Assembly (NCBI GenBank): GCA_964598025.1
Contig: CAZRAU010000001.1
Coordinates: 60,475-124,474, forward strand
DNA: 64,000 nucleotides
Origin: JALGWN01 sp964598025
GTDB lineage: Bacteria > Arandabacterota > Arandabacteria > Arandabacterales > Arandabacteraceae
Direction: 5' to 3'
The notes below the pieces were generated by a model. It worked only from the letters and a program-made list of their open reading frames with translations. It ran no database searches and was not told the DNA's origin. The translations under genes and the position numbers were made by a program. This document shows positions 25,631 to 33,387 of this stretch, piece by piece. Positions within the stretch are counted from its first letter, which is position 1; each line of letters begins with the position of its first letter.

Positions 25631-26754
25631 CGATACCCGGGAGTCTCAACGGTATGCCGGAGCCAAGGAAGCCGGGGCCCGGCGAGGGGCAGCGTGGTGT
25701 GGGTACGCGTACCGCGCTGGATGCCGAAGAGCCCTTGCTGCAGGGTCGGCCGAGCCGCGAGGACCTGCTCGACACACTGCGAACCCGCTGCAAGAAAGGC
25801 GCGCGGGGCAGGCCTCAGAAACTGGATCTCAGCGGCCTGGATTTCTCCGGTGAGGATCTTTCCGGCCTGGACCTTTCCGGCTATGACTTCAGCCGGGCGA
25901 ACCTGGCGCGGGTCGATCTCAGCGCGTCGAATCTTGGGTGGGCGAAGCTCCGGGAGGCCAATCTTCACAGGGGGACGCTGACCGATTGCGAGCTGGTCGG
26001 GGCTGATCTGCAAGGTGCGAATCTCAGTGAGTGTTCGGCCGAAAGGTCGGGGCTGGGTGCCACCGATCTGACCGGTGCCGGACTGATCAGTGCGAACCTG
26101 CGTCACGCCACGCTTAGCGAAGCAAACATGCGCGGCGCTGATCTGCGGGCGGCGAATCTTCAAGGCTGCAATATTCGGAGTGCGGACCTAACCAACGCGA
26201 ACTGCACGCGGGCCGAACTCCAGGGGGCCGATCTTCAGGAGAGCAATGTTCTGGGCACCAGCTTTGAAGTGGCTAACCTGCAGAGGGCCCGGCTGCTCGG
26301 CATAAAGAACTATCTTAAGGCTAATTGGATCGGCACGGACATCCGTGAAGTCGATCTCCGTGGTGCCTATCTGATCCGGCGCTTCATATCGGACGAGAAC
26401 TACCTCTATGAATTTCGAACCCGGAGCAAGTACCACAAGGTCCTCTACCGCCTCTGGTGGTTGACTTCGGATTGCGGCCGGAGCCTCTCTCGCTGGACCT
26501 TCTGGGTGGCGGCGGTGACGGTGGTCTTCGCGATTCTGTATAGTACCACCGATGTGGACTACGGCGCCCATCGCACCGTCTTCTCTCCTCTCTATTACAG
26601 TGTAGTGACTCTAACGACACTCGGCTACGGTGACGTAGTCCCGGCTTCGGGTGGGGCCCAGGCGATCGCAGCCATACAGGCTGTGCTTGGCTATGTGGGC
26701 CTGGGGGGATTCCTGAGCATATTGGCGAACAAGATGGCCCGAAGGGCCGACTGA
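25627..26754 (+). CDS. Pentapeptide-repeat protein with C-terminal ion channel
   Basis: A 375-residue protein. Residues about 65-240 are pentapeptide repeats A(D/N)LXX (LSGLDLSGYDFSRANLARVDL and about 25 further units), forming a right-handed beta-helix. Residues about 285-370 are a two-transmembrane channel pore: WTFWVAAVTVVFAILY, then the selectivity filter VTLTTLGYGDVVPASGG and a second helix. The TLGYGD filter fits a K+-selective channel of the ion_trans_2 class. The beta-helix is probably a cytoplasmic sensor or scaffold gating the channel. ATG 25627 overlaps the previous TGA. Confidence 0.9.
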   Translation: MTIPGSLNGMPEPRKPGPGEGQRGVGTRTALDAEEPLLQGRPSREDLLDTLRTRCKKGARGRPQKLDLSGLDFSGEDLSGLDLSGYDFSRANLARVDLSASNLGWAKLREANLHRGTLTDCELVGADLQGANLSECSAERSGLGATDLTGAGLISANLRHATLSEANMRGADLRAANLQGCNIRSADLTNANCTRAELQGADLQESNVLGTSFEVANLQRARLLGIKNYLKANWIGTDIREVDLRGAYLIRRFISDENYLYEFRTRSKYHKVLYRLWWLTSDCGRSLSRWTFWVAAVTVVFAILYSTTDVDYGAHRTVFSPLYYSVVTLTTLGYGDVVPASGGAQAIAAIQAVLGYVGLGGFLSILANKMARRAD

Positions 26755-26776
26755 TCGCCAATCGGAGGGTACGAAA

Positions 26777-27625
26777 ATGTCATTGCTACGATTAGGCAGG
26801 AAGAGCGATCCGAAGGGCAAGCTGAAGAAGGTCCTCGGTGAATACAATCTGCCTTCATTCCCGGGCGCCGTCATGCAAGTGCTTCAGACAATTCGCGACC
26901 CCCGGTCCTCAGCGTCTTCGGTTGCCGATGTCCTCGCAGTCGATCCCGGCCTCTCGGTGCGGGTGCTGCGTGTGGCCAATTCACCGGTGTTCTCCCCGGT
27001 TCGAAAGGTCGAGAACCTTGCCCAGGCGGTAGCTCTTGTCGGACTGACGGAGCTGGAGTCGCTGGTCCTTTCGATAAGCGTCAGGGGAAATCTGCCTCGC
27101 GACTCAGCAGAAGGCTACGACTTCGCGAGATTCTGGCGGGCTTCAGCGAGGCGAGGTTTCGTGGCCCGGGCGCTGGCGGAAATCCTGTGCCCGGCCCGGG
27201 AGTCCGAGAGTTTCACGGCGGGCCTCCTACAGGATATGGCCCTTCCTTTCCTTGCCCATCAGAGATCCAAGGAATACGGTCCGGTCCTTCACCAGTGGCA
27301 CACCACCGATGTGCTCCTGCATGAGCTGGAGCGCGAGGTATTCGGCTGGGACCACGCCGAGGTTGGGGCCTGGATCTGTGACGAGTGGAATCTTCCCGAG
27401 AGTATAGTCTCTGCCATAGGCAGCCACCATCCCGGTGGCGTCCGCAACGGGTGTCCGGTATCGGTGGCTCTAGCGGCCTACCTGCGCGAGGCTGAGGACA
27501 GGACCGGCGTGGATAGCCTTATCAAGATGGCTGCGACCGAGTATCAGATCAGCGCTGAAAGGGCCGGTGAGATCGTCGAATCGGCGTTCCGGCAAGCGGA
27601 AGAATTCACCCAACTCCTCGGTTGA
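26777..27625 (+). CDS. HDOD domain protein
   Basis: A 282-residue protein that is nearly all HDOD domain, a degenerate HD phosphohydrolase fold used as a signalling or scaffold module. Seen: LPSFPGAVMQVLQTIRDP, VDPGLSVRVLRVANSPVF, FTAGLLQDMALPFLAHQ (the usual HD is replaced by QD) and SIVSAIGSHHPG. AATCGGAGGGT precedes ATG 26777. Its end is 11 bases from the next, convergent HDOD gene. Role inferred from neighbours: signal integration with motility or pilus functions. Confidence 0.88.
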   Translation: MSLLRLGRKSDPKGKLKKVLGEYNLPSFPGAVMQVLQTIRDPRSSASSVADVLAVDPGLSVRVLRVANSPVFSPVRKVENLAQAVALVGLTELESLVLSISVRGNLPRDSAEGYDFARFWRASARRGFVARALAEILCPARESESFTAGLLQDMALPFLAHQRSKEYGPVLHQWHTTDVLLHELEREVFGWDHAEVGAWICDEWNLPESIVSAIGSHHPGGVRNGCPVSVALAAYLREAEDRTGVDSLIKMAATEYQISAERAGEIVESAFRQAEEFTQLLG

Positions 27626-27636
27626 TTCGGCTTCGT

Positions 27637-28494
27637 CTAAAACAGTTTCTTCACCTCGGCCACTTCGTCTTCGAGGTCAACCATCAGGCCGGCAATCTCG
27701 ATGTCGCTGAGATTGAGGTATTCGATCGACCGTTGGCTCAGGAGATCCATCTCTGTATCGGGCCTAAGATGGAACCCCATCTTACACGATATCGCGTCCG
27801 CCGCTTGTATCTGCATTGTCAGCGGCTGGTCGGGATCAATCTCCTCATCGTGATGGTGCAGCGCCGCATAGCAGATGGGTTCCGGCACACTCCATGTGGT
27901 CAGTGTTCTATGACCGAGCTCGGTATGGAGAACGGCCATCAGTTCGTCCAGCACCACGGGCGTTATCTCCGCCCCATCATGACCCTCAACATAATCCACG
28001 GCGCGGAGTACCAGGAGTTTGCCCGTGTCATGCAGCAGACCTGCCACAAACGCCTCCTCCGGCTCCAGGCCGGTGAGCCCCGCTACATGTTTTGATGCCA
28101 TCGCCGTTGTGACGGCGTGGCTCCAGAGGGTCTCGAGAAGTCGGGACTTCTCGGGATCATCCGATTGAAAGTGCCCACTGTGTGCAAGTGCCGTGACCGC
28201 CGATGTCACTTGCCTGAAACCAAGCCTTGCAATTGCCAGGGACAGATCGGAAACCGGGTTCAGACCGCCGAAGGCGGCGGAGTTTGCCCACCTCAGAAGT
28301 GTCGCCGCGATGGCAGGATCGGTCCCCACGAGTGCCGCAATCCTCTTGGAGCTGGTGCTGCCCTGGTCCCTGAGGAGCTCCATGAGGCGATTCACGAGAT
28401 TGGGAAGTGGCGGAAGAGCGATCGTCCCGGCATCCACAACTGCGCGGATGCTGTCTGCAATGGATTGTGTTGTCAATGCTGTTGTCTTGTTCAC
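27637..28494 (-). CDS. HDOD domain protein
   Basis: A 285-residue HDOD protein with LPPLPNLVNRLMELL, VGTDPAIAATLLRWANSAAFGG, FVAGLLHDTGKLLVL (HD intact) and YAALHHHDEEIDPD. GTG start at 28494 overlaps the stop of the upstream GspE-type ATPase (GTGA), so the two form an operon. In the known family such proteins can control type IV pilus or secretion systems through protein contacts; the overlap with a pilus-type ATPase gene suggests it regulates that machine. The gene runs convergently into the HDOD gene on the other strand. Confidence 0.88.
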   Translation of the reverse strand: MNKTTALTTQSIADSIRAVVDAGTIALPPLPNLVNRLMELLRDQGSTSSKRIAALVGTDPAIAATLLRWANSAAFGGLNPVSDLSLAIARLGFRQVTSAVTALAHSGHFQSDDPEKSRLLETLWSHAVTTAMASKHVAGLTGLEPEEAFVAGLLHDTGKLLVLRAVDYVEGHDGAEITPVVLDELMAVLHTELGHRTLTTWSVPEPICYAALHHHDEEIDPDQPLTMQIQAADAISCKMGFHLRPDTEMDLLSQRSIEYLNLSDIEIAGLMVDLEDEVAEVKKLF

Positions 28495-30458
28495 CGTGCC
28501 CTCCTTAGTGCAGCGGTTTCCCTGATGGTTGTCATGTCTCTGAGCTCGGAGTCGCGGGGAGCGTTGTCTGCGATCTCAGAAAGGGTGGTCTGTCCGGCGG
28601 CGACTTTTAGAAGGCCGTCCTCTTCAAGGGTAAGGAACCCCGGGATCATCTTCGCGATACGCCTGAGATCTCTGGATGAAGCCTTCGCTAGAATGGCGTC
28701 ACGGAAATCGTCATCCAAGAGCAGGACCTCATGTATGCCCATACGTCCGAGGTAGCCGGTGCCGCCACATTCGGGGCAACCGGCGCCCGCAAGCAGGGGC
28801 ACGCCTCTCAGATAATCGCGGTCAAGTCCGAGGAAACGGAGGTCCTTCTTGGAGGGTTCGACCGGCCTTCGGCAGTTCTCGCAGATGCGCCTGACCAGAC
28901 GCTGGGCAATGACACATGTCAATGTCGATGCTACCAGGAAAGGTTCGACCTTCATCTCGAGAAGACGCACCACCGTGGCCACCCCATCATCGGTGTGAAA
29001 TGTCGAGAACACCTTGTGGCCGGTCAGGGCTGCCTCCGTGGCAAGCCCCGCCGTCACACTGTCACGGATCTCGCCGACAACGATCACATCGGGATCCTGA
29101 CGGACAATGGACTTAAGGGAGTCCGCGAAGGTCGGGCCGCTCTTCTCATTCACCGAACACTGAGTAGTACCGTCGAGAACATATTCGACGGGATTCTCGC
29201 AGGATATGATCTTGAGGCTGTCATCTCTGGTAAAATCCACGAACGAATACATGGTGGTCGTCTTGCCGCTCCCGGTCGGTCCGGTGATCAGTACGAGACC
29301 GCTGGAACTTCTGAGCACGACCTCCCTGAGCAAACCCAGTATTCTGGGTTCGAAGCCCAGGGCATCAAGCGGAACAAGCCCCCGCCGGCGATCGAGCAGC
29401 CGCAGTACAAGCGTCTCCCCGAATACCGATGCATAGGAGCTCACCCTTATGTCCACGCCCCTGCCGCCGGCATCCACGAAGAACCTGCCATCCTGATGCA
29501 GCCGCCGCTCGGCTATATCCATCTTCGCAAGCACTTTCACCCGGGAGAGTATGCGCGGGGCGAAGTCGTTCGGAAGATCGGTTAGGTGACGCAAGACGCC
29601 ATCCACCCTTACCCTTGCTCGTACCTTGTTCTCAAGGGGCTCGATATGGAGATCGCTGGCGCCGAGGTCTATAGCTTGTGACAGAACATGATCCACAATT
29701 GCGGTAGCCCCTTCCCCTGCTTCTTCGTCCTGCGGCATCTCCTGGATGTCCTTATACTGGAGGACCGTCGACATCTCCACGCCACTGCAATCTCTGAAGC
29801 GCTCCAGGGTGCGGAGGGCTTCCTCGATCTTGGCGGTAACCGCGGCGCAGGGCCTTATGGGCTGGCCGTAGGTTCGCTCCAGCTCGTCGATCAGAGCGGT
29901 ATTGAGAGGGTCCGACATAACGACATTCAGATGGCCTTCGACGACCCTGAGTGGGAGGGCCTGCTGGCGGATAAGATACGGAATGGAGACCTGCGACAGC
30001 GTTGCCGTGTCGACCAGACTCACATCCGGCTCGATGTACGGGATGTCGTCCTTCGCGCAGAGTGCCCTGAGGTATTGCTCTTCTGTAATCAAGCCCTCTT
30101 TAAGGAGCACCTCGCGTTCGCCCAGATTGGGACTCTTCGACTTGGCTGCGTGATATCGGGCCAACCCCTCCGCATCGAGAAGGCCATCCTCGAAGAGAAT
30201 GCGCGCGGTGCTGAGTCTGGACCTGTATAGGTGCATGACCCGATCGTGCTCCGACCTGGTGAGCTGTCCGAGGTCCACGAGCACGTTCCCTACCGATCTG
30301 GCCTCCTGGAGACGACCCGCCACGCGACGGGCGCGTTTCAGCTGCTCCTCGGTGACCAGGTTCTCCGCAAGCAGCAGATTCTCAAACTCGACAGGATGGT
30401 GCTGTTCCTCGGGGGGCCGTTCGGCCCTGGTTACAGTGGTGCTATCTGATGGATTCAT
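28491..30458 (-). CDS. GspE/PilB-family secretion or pilus ATPase
   Basis: A 655-residue hexameric ATPase of the type II secretion/type IV pilus assembly class. Two N-terminal GSPII_E_N/MshEN-like domains (about residues 25-200) are followed by the ATPase: Walker A GPTGSGKTTTMYSF, Asp box IVRQDPDVIVVGEIRD, His box TALTGHKVFSTFHTDD, and a Cys4 zinc site (CENCRRP, GCPECGGTGYLG). ATG 30458 has GGAGGA upstream. MshEN domains bind cyclic-di-GMP in some family members. No other pilus genes are in view, so whether it is PilB or GspE is open. Confidence 0.9.
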   Translation of the reverse strand: MNPSDSTTVTRAERPPEEQHHPVEFENLLLAENLVTEEQLKRARRVAGRLQEARSVGNVLVDLGQLTRSEHDRVMHLYRSRLSTARILFEDGLLDAEGLARYHAAKSKSPNLGEREVLLKEGLITEEQYLRALCAKDDIPYIEPDVSLVDTATLSQVSIPYLIRQQALPLRVVEGHLNVVMSDPLNTALIDELERTYGQPIRPCAAVTAKIEEALRTLERFRDCSGVEMSTVLQYKDIQEMPQDEEAGEGATAIVDHVLSQAIDLGASDLHIEPLENKVRARVRVDGVLRHLTDLPNDFAPRILSRVKVLAKMDIAERRLHQDGRFFVDAGGRGVDIRVSSYASVFGETLVLRLLDRRRGLVPLDALGFEPRILGLLREVVLRSSSGLVLITGPTGSGKTTTMYSFVDFTRDDSLKIISCENPVEYVLDGTTQCSVNEKSGPTFADSLKSIVRQDPDVIVVGEIRDSVTAGLATEAALTGHKVFSTFHTDDGVATVVRLLEMKVEPFLVASTLTCVIAQRLVRRICENCRRPVEPSKKDLRFLGLDRDYLRGVPLLAGAGCPECGGTGYLGRMGIHEVLLLDDDFRDAILAKASSRDLRRIAKMIPGFLTLEEDGLLKVAAGQTTLSEIADNAPRDSELRDMTTIRETAALRRAR

Positions 30459-30606
30459 AGTGCGTCCTCCCCACCAGTATCTTCGGCAAGAACCGGGGTT
30501 GTCTTGAGCACCGGGAAGGCGCCCGGGTCGCCTGGGGAACCGCCTATGGCCCGCGACCAGGGCGTCTCGCCGGGGTGGGGTGCCCGGATGTTCCGCGTCG
30601 CATAAC

Positions 30607-30634
30607 TTGACAAATCCCCGCACAGTGCTATCCT
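30607..30634 (+). promoter_or_regulatory. Sigma-70-like promoter for PAS/GAF gene
   Basis: TTGACA at 30607-30612, a 16-nt spacer, and TATCCT at 30629-30634 lie in the 297-bp gap between the divergent ATPase gene and the PAS protein. The -35 is perfect, the -10 has four of six matches. It would give a leader of about 115 nt. Nothing else is recognised in this gap. Confidence 0.4.
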
Positions 30635-30755
30635 TCCCTATAGACTGCGATATGGCCATCAGGGATGTTGGGCGCATGCATGGGATGGTATGCACCAATA
30701 GACGGGTCGACAGGTTCAATAGCGCCTTGAGATCCGGATTGTGGGCGGAGCGCCT

Positions 30756-32510
30756 GTGAAGAGTGAGAGACGACGTCGGGTTACCACGCGGGAGCTTATG
30801 GCCGAGCTCCGTCGGAGCGAGGCTCAGTACAGATCTACGATCGACTCCATGACCGATGCCCTTCACGTTGTGGATCGGGATCTCAGGATCGTTCTCATGA
30901 ACAGGGCCTTCCTCGATTGGCACGAGAGGCTCGGTCTCACAGGAGACGCAGTCGGCAAGTTATTGAATGAAGTCTATGATTTCCTCCCCCCAAGTGTGGA
31001 AGAAGAGTACCGGAAGGTCTTCAAGGCCGGCGAGTTGTTGACCACCGAAGAGCTCACGACGATCGGCGACAGAGAGATCACTACCGAAACCAGGAAGATC
31101 CCGATCTGTGAAAGAGGGAAGGTTGTCAAAGTCATAACCATAGTGCGTGATATCACCGAGCGTAAGTGCATGGAGAAGGCCCTGAGGCTGAGTGAGGCGA
31201 AATTCAAGACCCTCGCGGAACAGTCCCCCAACATGATTTTCATGCACCGGATGGGCAAGATCGTATATGTGAACAAGAAGTGCGCGGAGATAATGGGATA
31301 CACAAGGGAAGAATTCTATGCGCCGGGATTCGACTTCTTGTGCGTCGCGGCTCCGGAGTCCATCACGGATATAGCGGGCGGGTACTCGGCCTACCTGGAG
31401 GGGCGCGGGTATCACTCACATGAGGCTACGCTTATTACGAAGAGCGGGAGGAGAATCGACTGTATTGTGGCGTGGTCCGCGGTCGACTACGGTGACGGCA
31501 AAGCCATGTTGGGGGTTGTGACGGACATCACCGGCCGGAAAGACGCGGAGAGGTCGCTCAGGATCAGTGAAGAGAAATACCGGTCCTTTGTCGAAAACTT
31601 CCATGGCATTGCATACCGCGGGGGTTCGGATGGGGCCCCCATATTCTTCCATGGGGATGTTCGGAGAATAACGGGATATGCCGAGGAGGAATTCCTCCGG
31701 GGCATGCCGGCCTGGACGGATATTGTTCTGCCGGAAGACAGGCAAGAACCCCACGGGGGGCCATTGATGGAAAACCCCAGGGGCGGTGTGCAGCCGGCTG
31801 AACGTGAATACAGGATACGAAGAAGAGACGGTGAGATCCGATGGATCCATCAGTCCTTGCGGCCCGTCCGTGATGAATCGGGTGCGGCTATGTATCTTCA
31901 AGGAGCCCTTTACGATGTCACGGCCCGGAGAGTTGCTGAAGACAAGAGCGCGCGTGAGCGTAGCGCCTTCGGGAGCATTGTGGATGCTGCAACCACGAGC
32001 AAAGGGCCGCCCGAGGTATGCGAGAAGGTTTTGTGCGGATTGATCGCGACTCTGGGTTTCGACTGCGGGGTAGTACGCCTGTATGACCGGGAGACTCGAA
32101 CGCTCAATCTCGTATGTACACACGGCTTCACTCCCAGCGAAGTTGACAGGTATCTACATGATCAGCATATCGACGATTCCCGTGGTATCGCCGCCCTTGT
32201 AGGGCGGACGCTGAAGGCGGTGTGGGCGCCGGATGTGTCGCATAGTGAGGAAATGAAAGAATACAGGCACCGGTGCTCGGAGGTGCGTGTGAGGTCCATG
32301 ATAGGGTGGCCGCTGGTTTCCTCGGATCGCACTTTGCTGGGGGTAATGCATCTGATGGGCCGGACCCCGAGAGACATCCCGGAAGAAGACCGCGTCTTTT
32401 TCCGGACGGTCGGTGACATGTTCGTGGTTGTGCTGGAGTGGAAACAAGCAGAGCAATCCATCAAGAGTAGTGAGGCAAGGTACAGGAGCCATTTCGAGAA
32501 CTCTCCATAG
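30756..32510 (+). CDS. PAS-PAS-PAS-GAF sensor, truncated before output domain
   Basis: A 584-residue cytoplasmic sensor. Three PAS domains (about residues 20-140, 140-260, 265-390), with linkers ending VRDITERKCMEKA, VTDITGRKDAERS and LYDVTARRVAEDK, are followed by a GAF domain (about 400-565: EVCEKVLCGLIATLGFDCG, GWPLVSSDRTLLGVMHLMGR). It ends with EQSIKSSEARYRSHFENSP and a TAG stop, exactly where a fourth PAS repeat would continue. No kinase, GGDEF or other output is present. GTG 30756 is chosen from GGAG 5 nt upstream. Either a broken sensor kinase or a regulator acting by protein contact. Confidence 0.75.
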   Translation: MKSERRRRVTTRELMAELRRSEAQYRSTIDSMTDALHVVDRDLRIVLMNRAFLDWHERLGLTGDAVGKLLNEVYDFLPPSVEEEYRKVFKAGELLTTEELTTIGDREITTETRKIPICERGKVVKVITIVRDITERKCMEKALRLSEAKFKTLAEQSPNMIFMHRMGKIVYVNKKCAEIMGYTREEFYAPGFDFLCVAAPESITDIAGGYSAYLEGRGYHSHEATLITKSGRRIDCIVAWSAVDYGDGKAMLGVVTDITGRKDAERSLRISEEKYRSFVENFHGIAYRGGSDGAPIFFHGDVRRITGYAEEEFLRGMPAWTDIVLPEDRQEPHGGPLMENPRGGVQPAEREYRIRRRDGEIRWIHQSLRPVRDESGAAMYLQGALYDVTARRVAEDKSARERSAFGSIVDAATTSKGPPEVCEKVLCGLIATLGFDCGVVRLYDRETRTLNLVCTHGFTPSEVDRYLHDQHIDDSRGIAALVGRTLKAVWAPDVSHSEEMKEYRHRCSEVRVRSMIGWPLVSSDRTLLGVMHLMGRTPRDIPEEDRVFFRTVGDMFVVVLEWKQAEQSIKSSEARYRSHFENSP

Positions 32511-32530
32511 CTTCGTGCAGACGGGAGAGA

Positions 32531-32557
32531 CCGGCCCGGACTGAGATGGTGGGCCGG
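32531..32557 (+). terminator. Hairpin after the PAS/GAF gene
   Basis: CCGGCCC (32531-32537) pairs with GGGCCGG (32551-32557) across a 13-nt loop, 20 nt after the PAS/GAF stop. No T run follows. It could end transcripts from the sensor gene, or from the convergent FMN reductase gene. Confidence 0.4.
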
Positions 32558-32691
32558 CCCCATGTAACCCCAATCCCCACGTACTAGCCAGAGCCACGGA
32601 GCCCCCAACTAAGGTGATAGCGTACTCAATTCCGTCGCTGGAACTAAGTGCGCTGTCACCTTGGTTTACACGCTGATATAAGGCGGAGGGG

Positions 32692-33300
32692 TCAGGACAC
32701 CAGGGCTCGGCCTGCCGTGAATGTCTCCTCCATGAGAGCCGGCCTCTCTGCGGCTTCATCGGCTTTGTCGAGGCCCGCGGCCACGATGTCCCCGGCATAT
32801 TCGAAGCCGATCACATTCGAGAAAGCCTTGATGATGCTTCGGGTGGGTCTGTACATGTCCGGCTTGTCTTCCGTCGCCCCTACTATGATTGCGAATACCC
32901 TGTGCCCGGATCGTCTTTCCGGGCTGTCGGGGTTGAACTTTCCCAGGATTGCGGAACGCGCCCAGACGGCCTGAAAGCGGTCTATGAAAGCCTTGAGCGA
33001 CCCCGGAGGCCCCATGAAGTAGACCGGTGTGGCAATAAGGAGATAGGGGGCATCAAGCACCTTCTCGTAGATGTCATTCATGCCGTCTCTTATCACGCAT
33101 CTGCCGTCTTTGAAACAGGTGTTCTGTCCGTCGCACGGGGCGAGACCCAGTTCGGTAGGTATGAGTGTGGTATGGCCACGGCCCTGGCTTGCAGCTCCCC
33201 TCAGGAATTCGAAGGCAAGGGTGTCGCTGTTGCCCCGGCGCCTCGGGCTGCCGAGTATTGCCAGCACTCGGCCGGCATCTCTTCCTTCATGTGTTGTCAA
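32692..33300 (-). CDS. NADPH-dependent FMN reductase family protein
   Basis: A 202-residue flavodoxin-fold protein. VLAILGSPRRRGNSDTLAFEFL is the FMN phosphate-binding loop, LIATPVYFMGPPGSLKAFIDRF the flavin-contacting loop, and a pair of Cys in APCDGQNTCFKDGRCVI matches the iron-sulfur flavoprotein-like group with CX6CX4C spacing, though one ligand may be missing. It probably acts as a quinone or flavin reductase. TTG 33300 follows AAGGA with 9-nt spacing; GTG 33318 is an alternative start with no ribosome site. It stands alone, divergent from the S9 peptidase. Confidence 0.82.
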   Translation of the reverse strand: MTTHEGRDAGRVLAILGSPRRRGNSDTLAFEFLRGAASQGRGHTTLIPTELGLAPCDGQNTCFKDGRCVIRDGMNDIYEKVLDAPYLLIATPVYFMGPPGSLKAFIDRFQAVWARSAILGKFNPDSPERRSGHRVFAIIVGATEDKPDMYRPTRSIIKAFSNVIGFEYAGDIVAAGLDKADEAAERPALMEETFTAGRALVS

Positions 33301-33335
33301 TGACTCGGGTCCTTGCACATAACTGAGACAATAGT

Positions 33336-33363
33336 AGTATATTCAGGATGGTCGGTACACCAA
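33336..33363 (-). promoter_or_regulatory. Promoter of FMN reductase in divergent gap
   Basis: On the minus strand TTGGTG (33363-33358), 16 nt, then TATACT (33341-33336) forms a fair sigma-70 promoter. The 87-bp gap to the S9 peptidase start must hold promoters for both directions, and the A/T-rich core at 33331-33342 could serve both. Confidence 0.4.
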
Positions 33364-33387
33364 GAGTTTTAGTCAAGGAGGCTTGTG

